Part shown: positions 60,336 to 64,000 of the stretch, one piece after another
Numbering within the stretch: the stretch's first letter is position 1
Layout: every line of letters starts with the position of its first letter
Assembly (NCBI RefSeq): GCF_016862395.1
Contig: NZ_BOMW01000019.1
Coordinates: 155,713 to 219,712, forward strand
Reading direction: 5' to 3'
DNA length: 64,000 nucleotides
DNA from: Actinoplanes siamensis
GTDB lineage: Bacteria; Actinomycetota; Actinomycetes; Mycobacteriales; Micromonosporaceae
Notes under the pieces: generated by a model
What the model was told of the DNA's origin: nothing
Database searches by the model: none
The model's input: only the letters and a program-made list of their open reading frames with translations
Program-made: the position numbers and the translations under genes

Positions 60336-60659
60336 CCTCTCGCGGCGGGCGGGGAACCGCTCGCGGCACCCGGCGCGTCGTGGGCCCGCGACGCCGCCGG
60401 GGGCTCGCTCAGCGGCGCGCCCCCGGTTCCGGCTGGTGCGCAGGGCGCCTCAGCCCCGTCGAGGCACCCATGAGCACCAGCAGGAACCTGGAGGCGCGCC
60501 GGGACCTGGAGGCGCGCCGGGGTCTCCCGCCAGCGCGCCGGGGCCGGGCCCGTTCCGGGGTCTCGCGCCAGCGCGCCGGCCGGTGACCCGTGCCGGGTCG
60601 GGACGCGTGGTGGGGCCGTGGGTGGTGAGGCTGGGCTCACGGCGTACCACAGCGGGGGT
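60336..60659. other. gene-free repetitive stretch
   Basis: No credible gene. It contains two perfect 18-bp copies of ACCTGGAGGCGCGCCGGG (60486-60503, 60504-60521). Two GGTCTC(C/G)CGCCAGCGCGCC copies follow (about 60521 and 60559). The rest is GC-rich without structure I can name. It lies between the convergent proC and DUF429 genes. Confidence 0.55.
60486..60580. repeat. 18-bp tandem repeat and GGTCTC repeats
   Basis: Two tandem 18-bp units followed by two 20-bp units containing GGGGTCTC and CAGCGCGCC. The second type shares the GTCTC core with the other intergenic elements. Confidence 0.6.
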
Positions 60660-61337
60660 TCAGTAATAGATGGCGATTTTCGAGCCGTTGTCCTCCTCAG
60701 GGGGACTGGGGTAGGACAGCGCCGTGTTGGTGGCGACGCGATGGGCGGTCCAGGCGACCGCCGCCGCGTCCAGGATGTCGTCGGGCGGGGCCTGCCCGGC
60801 CGGGCCCAGTTGGTCCGGCAGCACGATGCCGTTGCGGGCCAGCAGCTCCCGGCGCCGGGTCTGGCCGCTCCAGGTCTTCTTGGCGAACGGCAGCGGCTCC
60901 CCGGCCATGGTCCGGAACGAGACCTCCGGGTGCGCCTCGAAGAGCAGGCCGGGATGGCGCTCCCAGATGGCGTTGGCCTCCAGCAGCTTGGGCCGCAGCG
61001 CCCAGGACTGCCGGCTCAGGCCGGCGCCGGTCAGCTCCCGGCACAGCCGGTTGGCGGCGGCGAAGTCCGCCTCCATCCAGACCGCGCGCGGCGGCACCCG
61101 GAAGACGCTGCCGCGGCGCGGCCCGAGCTGGTCGGCGGCGAGCGTGTCGGCGGCCCGCCAGCGGTCCGGCAGCATGCCGAGGGGAATGTCGACGCCGATC
61201 ACCGCGGCGCCGGAGCTGCCCGCGACGATCTCGTAGAGGGTCGAGGCGAGCACCGCGCGCCCGAAGGCGCCGTCGCGGAGCTCGACCCCGACCCAGCCCA
61301 GCGCGTACGCGTCGACTCCGATCACCTGGATGCTCAT
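60660..61337 (-). CDS. DUF429 predicted nuclease
   Basis: A 225-residue protein of the DUF429 family, predicted to have an RNase H-like fold. The N-terminal acidic residue is in VIGVDAYALGWVGVEL and the second in AVIGVDIPLGMLPDR. Further conserved parts are FRVPPRAVW and FEAHPEVSFR, and DDILDAAAVAWTAHR near the C-terminus supplies the last acidic pair. Substrate unknown. The ATG at 61337 lies 7 bases from the stop of the glutathione peroxidase on the same strand, so they form an operon. Confidence 0.85.
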   Translation of the reverse strand: MSIQVIGVDAYALGWVGVELRDGAFGRAVLASTLYEIVAGSSGAAVIGVDIPLGMLPDRWRAADTLAADQLGPRRGSVFRVPPRAVWMEADFAAANRLCRELTGAGLSRQSWALRPKLLEANAIWERHPGLLFEAHPEVSFRTMAGEPLPFAKKTWSGQTRRRELLARNGIVLPDQLGPAGQAPPDDILDAAAVAWTAHRVATNTALSYPSPPEEDNGSKIAIYY

Positions 61338-61344
61338 CGGCGGC

Positions 61345-61815
61345 TCAGTGGGGCAGCAGCTTCTCGATGGTCGCGACCAGCTCCGGGTCGTCCGGTTCGA
61401 CCCGTGGGCTGAACCGGGCGGCCACCGTGCCGTCGGGGGCGACCACGAACTTCTCGAAGTTCCACTGGATGTCCGGCCCGGCACCGATGAGCTCGGCGTA
61501 GAGCGGGTGCCGGCCGGCGCCGTTCACCTCGATCTTCTCGGTCATCGGGAAGGTCACGCCGTAGGTGGAGCGGCAGAACTCGTCGATCTCCGCGGCGGTG
61601 CCCGGCTCCTGGCCGGCGAACTGGTCACAGGGCGCGCCGAGCACCACGAGGCCACGCTCGCGGTAGGTGTCGTAGAGCGGCTGCAACTTGTCGTACTGCG
61701 GGGTCAGGCCGCAGCGCGAGGCCACATTGACCACCAGCAGGACCGATCCGCGGTAGCGGTCCAAATCGGTCACGCCGCCGGTGAGAGCGTCAATCTTGAC
61801 GTCGAAGATGGTCAT
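61345..61815 (-). CDS. glutathione peroxidase-family thiol peroxidase
   Basis: A 156-residue peroxidase. The active-site Cys35 is in NVASRCGLTPQY (Cys, not selenocysteine). The catalytic Gln is in FAGQEPG and the Trp in DIQWNFEKF. A second Cys (CDQFAG or EFCRST) may resolve the disulfide, so thioredoxin rather than glutathione is the likely reductant, actinobacteria having mycothiol. The ATG is 6 bases after TAGGCT (leaderless). A GTCTGTT-A-AACAGAC palindrome lies 55 bases upstream and may be an operator. Confidence 0.92.
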   Translation of the reverse strand: MTIFDVKIDALTGGVTDLDRYRGSVLLVVNVASRCGLTPQYDKLQPLYDTYRERGLVVLGAPCDQFAGQEPGTAAEIDEFCRSTYGVTFPMTEKIEVNGAGRHPLYAELIGAGPDIQWNFEKFVVAPDGTVAARFSPRVEPDDPELVATIEKLLPH

Positions 61816-61821
61816 GACGGA

Positions 61822-61827
61822 AGCCTA
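61822..61827 (-). promoter_or_regulatory. -10 box, probable leaderless start
   Basis: TAGGCT followed by 6 bases and the ATG of the glutathione peroxidase gene. Confidence 0.5.
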
Positions 61828-61870
61828 CGCGGTGTAGCCGCGTGGACGCACGCCGTGTTCATCTCGTGGT

Positions 61871-61885
61871 GTCTGTTAAACAGAC
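61871..61885. promoter_or_regulatory. 15-bp palindrome upstream of gpx
   Basis: GTCTGTT-A-AACAGAC, a perfect palindrome of two 7-base arms, in a locally AT-rich stretch. It is a possible operator for gpx or part of an att site. Confidence 0.45.
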
Positions 61886-62208
61886 CTTATAGCCATGTCA
61901 CCCATTCGGATGACCTGAAGCGGGATCCTGTGACGAAACCTGGCCGTTCGGATGATCCTGCCGCGCCCCGTCCCTCCAAGGCTGGCCCGTTCGCAGGAGG
62001 CCGGCACGATCGCGCCCGCCCCGTATCGGCTGTTCCGGCGACCTCCAGGCGCCCCAAGATGCTCCGGCCGGGAGGTCGCTCGGGTGATCGACCCATGCCG
62101 CGGTAATCACGCTGCGAGAAAGATTGATCACGCAGAGATGCAGGCCCCCGGCTGGTGTGCCACCACCAGACCGGAGACCGTTTGACCGCCTACCAGGGAG
62201 GCGACCCA

Positions 62209-63033
62209 ATGCAAGACGCTACGCCTGATCCGATCCGCGACTACCTCCGCTACCGCGAGGACGGGGGAGGCGGGCACAAGCCCCTCGGCGAGAGCTCGCT
62301 GAAGCACTACGAGGGGATCCTGCGCCGAATGGACTACGGGCTCGACGCGGGCATCCTTGAGTCAACCACCGACGAGATCCGGTCCTGGATCTGCAAGCCC
62401 AACCGCGACAAGGCCACCCGATCGAACTACATCACCATCGTCCGCGGATACGTGCGGTGGGCCGCCGCCGAGGGCTGGATCGACTTCGACGCCACCGCGC
62501 GCCTGCCACGGATCCAGCCACCCAAGGGCCGGCCGAACCCATGGCCGGAGGACGCGCTCCGCGACATCCGGCGGCGGGCGAAGATGCCATGGCTGCTGGC
62601 CATCGACCTGGCCTCGTACGAGGGCGCGCGCTGCGTCGAGATCTCCCGCCTGGACCGCCAGGACGTCACCGAGACCACGACCCGGCTCTTCGGCAAGGGC
62701 GACAAGTACCGCGACGTCCCCACCCATCCGCACGTCTGGGCCCGGGTGAAGGATATGCCGCCCGGGCCGCTGGTAATCGCTCCGCGGACCAAGCGGCGCG
62801 CGACGCCACAGCAGATCTCGCACGGCGTTCGCTGGGAGCTTAAGCGGCTCGGCTACCCGGGCTTCCACAACCACATGGGACGCCACCGCTTCGCGACCAA
62901 GGTGCACGAGACGAGCGGAGGAGACCTCCGTGTCGCCCAGGAGCTCCTCGGCCACTCCTCGGTGGCCACCACGCAGATTTACGTCGGGATCGGCTCCGGC
63001 CGGCTCGCGAGCGCCGTGGCCGCGCTGGATTGA
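62209..63033 (+). CDS. tyrosine recombinase/integrase
   Basis: A 274-residue tyrosine recombinase with a SAM-like core-binding domain (residues 8-100) and a catalytic domain. The catalytic residues are complete: Arg141 (YEGARCVEI), Lys163 or 166 (GKGDKYRDV), His222 and Arg225 (HMGRHRFAT), His249 (LLGHSSVATT) and Tyr258. GGGAGG precedes the ATG at 62209. It is more like integrases of mobile elements than host XerC/D because it stands with an excisionase-like gene. A perfect 16-bp hairpin closes it. Confidence 0.88.
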   Translation: MQDATPDPIRDYLRYREDGGGGHKPLGESSLKHYEGILRRMDYGLDAGILESTTDEIRSWICKPNRDKATRSNYITIVRGYVRWAAAEGWIDFDATARLPRIQPPKGRPNPWPEDALRDIRRRAKMPWLLAIDLASYEGARCVEISRLDRQDVTETTTRLFGKGDKYRDVPTHPHVWARVKDMPPGPLVIAPRTKRRATPQQISHGVRWELKRLGYPGFHNHMGRHRFATKVHETSGGDLRVAQELLGHSSVATTQIYVGIGSGRLASAVAALD

Positions 63034-63036
63034 ATG

Positions 63037-63084
63037 ACGACAGCGCCGCCGGTCCCCGATTCCCCGGGCCGGCGGCGCTGTCGT
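63037..63084. terminator. integrase terminator
   Basis: Perfect 16-bp stem ACGACAGCGCCGCCGG / CCGGCGGCGCTGTCGT with a 16-base loop, directly after the integrase stop and before the end of a convergent gene. Confidence 0.85.
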
Positions 63085-63092
63085 GTGAGGGG

Positions 63093-63455
63093 CTACTCGC
63101 GGCGTAGCTGTCGTGGGCGCCGATCGCGGGCGGCGCTGGGGGTCGAGGTGGGGACCTCTGGGCGAGCCTGGGGGCGGCTCGTGGGCCGGCGGCTGTCGTC
63201 GCCGACGAATTCGACCCGGGGGAGGCTGCTCGGGTCGATGTGGTCACGGCGCGCGGCGACGATCACCTTGGCGGTGCCTTCGTACAGCATGCGCATGCCG
63301 TCCCTGTAGGTGCGGACAATGCCCACGAACGCGTAGCCCTTGGCGGCGCAGTAGTCCATGCACAGGCTGGCGTAGCGGGCGTCGATCTCCCCTTCTACTT
63401 CGGGCACGAAGACGACGGCTGGTTCGGCTTCGTGCAGTGGATTGATTTGGGTCAC
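63093..63455 (-). CDS. small resolvase-fold-like protein of unknown function
   Basis: A 120-residue protein. Residues 13-75 read like the N-terminal sheet-helix part of a serine resolvase (ARYASLCMDYCAAKGYAFVGIV, then KVIVAARRDHIDP), but the catalytic Ser region is absent. The tail is Arg/Pro-rich. The GTG at 63455 has GAGGGGAG upstream. It sits between integrase and excisionase-like genes, convergent with the integrase. I do not recognise a named family; an element-encoded accessory DNA-binding role is a guess. Confidence 0.6.
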   Translation of the reverse strand: MTQINPLHEAEPAVVFVPEVEGEIDARYASLCMDYCAAKGYAFVGIVRTYRDGMRMLYEGTAKVIVAARRDHIDPSSLPRVEFVGDDSRRPTSRPQARPEVPTSTPSAARDRRPRQLRRE

Positions 63456-63515
63456 GGTGGATCTCCCCTCTGATCACACGCGTGGGGCGGTGGAGCTGGC
63501 GCTGCCCCTGCGTTT

Positions 63516-63557
63516 TCCTGACCCCGGGACTGTGCATATGTCCTGATCCCGGGACTG
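63516..63557. repeat. 17-bp direct repeats (TCCTGAYCCCGGGACTG)
   Basis: Copies at 63516-63532 and 63541-63557 with one mismatch, 25 bases apart, each containing CCCGGGACTG. They may be binding sites for the excisionase or integrase. Confidence 0.6.
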
Positions 63558-63736
63558 GAGAGATCACTTTCCCTCAATCGCCACGCAAAGCGATATGGCC
63601 GTAACGGATCGCATTGTGATCACCCGTCCGGATAGGACTTCGCTCTCCACTTGCCCTTCCGTGCGACCGGGTGGATCATGTCGCCCGTCAACTGCCGACG
63701 CTGGACAGTTCCCGACCTTGACAGTTGCCACCCTCA

Positions 63737-63742
63737 TATCTT
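63737..63742 (+). promoter_or_regulatory. -10 box, probable leaderless start
   Basis: TATCTT followed by 6 bases and the GTG at 63749; TTGACA at 63718-63723 lies 13 bases upstream, shorter than the usual spacing. Confidence 0.45.
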
Positions 63743-63748
63743 CAGCCG

Positions 63749-63952
63749 GTGCGCACGGGCAGACTCATGATGGTCGGCGACATCACCCGTCGGCTGGGCG
63801 TGAGTACGACTCGCGCCAAGCAGCTCATGGCTCGGCCGAACTTCCCCGAGCCATTCGACGAGCTGCCGGTGGGCCGGATCTGGCTGGCGGCCGACGTCGA
63901 GGCGTGGATCAGCGAGCACCGTCCTACGCTGGCCGAGGAGCCGGAAAGCTGA
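63749..63952 (+). CDS. excisionase-like HTH protein (AlpA/MerR type)
   Basis: A 67-residue winged-helix protein with the pattern MVGDITRRLGVSTTRAKQLMARPNFPEP followed by GRIWLAADVEAWISEHRPT. This is the AlpA/Xis-type DNA-binding fold used as excisionase or as a transcription factor for integrases. The GTG at 63749 follows TATCTT by 6 bases; ATGs at 63767 and 63770 are alternatives. It lies near the integrase and repeats, fitting an integrated element. Confidence 0.8.
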   Translation: MRTGRLMMVGDITRRLGVSTTRAKQLMARPNFPEPFDELPVGRIWLAADVEAWISEHRPTLAEEPES

Positions 63953-63969
63953 CGCCCCCCGGCCACGAC

Positions 63970-64000
63970 GAAGCCCCCGGCGGCGACTGCCGGGGGCTTC
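63970..64000 (+). terminator. terminator after excisionase-like gene
   Basis: Perfect 12-bp stem GAAGCCCCCGGC / GCCGGGGGCTTC with a 7-base loop, ending at the last base of the window. This small gene is therefore monocistronic. Confidence 0.75.

Larger units (their letters stand above)
61816..62208. other. gap between gpx and integrase, possible element boundary
   Basis: No gene. It holds the gpx promoter, a palindrome at 61871-61885, and two copies of a TTCGGATGA-CCTG-like sequence (61905-61917 and 61947-61960). The left end of an integrated element (attachment site) could lie here, but no tRNA is present and the other end is outside the window. Confidence 0.4.
63456..63748. other. regulatory gap with direct repeats
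   Basis: No gene. It is AT-richer than the surroundings (63560-63650). It holds two 17-bp direct repeats (63516-63557), and closer to the excisionase start two GACAGTT(C/G)CC repeats (63704-63713, 63720-63729) preceded by GTCAACTGCC. Confidence 0.5.

Overview
The window is about 73% G+C by eye, with GTG and TTG starts, dense short-spaced genes and strongly GC-biased third codon positions. It carries a QcrCAB/CtaC-F menaquinol super-oxidase set, a pimB-like mannosyltransferase and leaderless promoters. All of this points to the chromosome of a high-GC actinobacterium, most likely Micromonosporaceae (Actinoplanes-like); the genus is an inference. No rRNA, tRNA or CRISPR array was found.

Layout. 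1-10 kb: an M50 protease, an aldo/keto reductase, a very large Pro/Ala-rich protein ending in WG repeats, and a three-gene ABC exporter. 10-12 kb: an XRE-cupin regulator facing azlCD across an operator-rich gap. 12-25 kb: murA, nadA, glycerate kinase, erpA, adenosine kinase, a P-loop kinase, a cysteine desulfurase coupled to a TusA protein, ctaC-ctaF, trpD and a CtaG-type assembly factor. 25-30 kb: ctaE-qcrC-qcrA-qcrB and a free-standing Lrp ligand domain. 30-44 kb: a barstar-domain protein, a nucleotidyltransferase/NUDIX pair, an RSH-type ppGpp enzyme, a DEDDh/GIY-YIG nuclease, a NYN protein, an M48 protease/pimB pair, a thioredoxin with a DUF4395 protein, and a NarL-type two-component system. 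44-56 kb: an SRPBCC protein, a Cys-motif protein, ROK glucokinase, an EEP-fold protein, a flavin monooxygenase with an alpha/beta-hydrolase lacking its nucleophile, otsA, an acyltransferase, a Crp regulator, a kinase-like protein and an exoribonuclease. 56-62 kb: a TetR/MFS pair with a duplicated operator, a phosphofructokinase with PPi-type residues, proC, a DUF429 protein and glutathione peroxidase. 62-64 kb: a tyrosine integrase, a small resolvase-like protein and an excisionase-like HTH protein, probably the edge of an integrated element.

How the genes work together. The order glycerate kinase, erpA, adoK, ctaC, ctaF, trpD, ctaE, qcrCAB, DEDDh/GIY-YIG nuclease, pimB, SRPBCC, acyltransferase, exoribonuclease resembles, from memory, the Mycobacterium tuberculosis stretch Rv2205c to Rv2179c, with many local insertions. 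It appears to be an old respiratory and envelope neighbourhood. ErpA, the desulfurase/TusA pair, NadA (4Fe-4S) and QcrA (2Fe-2S) form a loose iron-sulfur theme around the oxidase genes.

Two sequence-level patterns recur that gene calls do not explain. First, many starts lie exactly 6-8 bases after a TANNNT box, the signature of leaderless mRNAs. Second, intergenic hairpins sharing a GGGTGTCTC-like core lie after gene ends. Other points: a TusA gene that seems to start at CTG through a CTGA overlap, probable pseudoenzymes, and operators that can be read directly from the sequence. I see no clearly new multi-gene defence or biosynthetic system.
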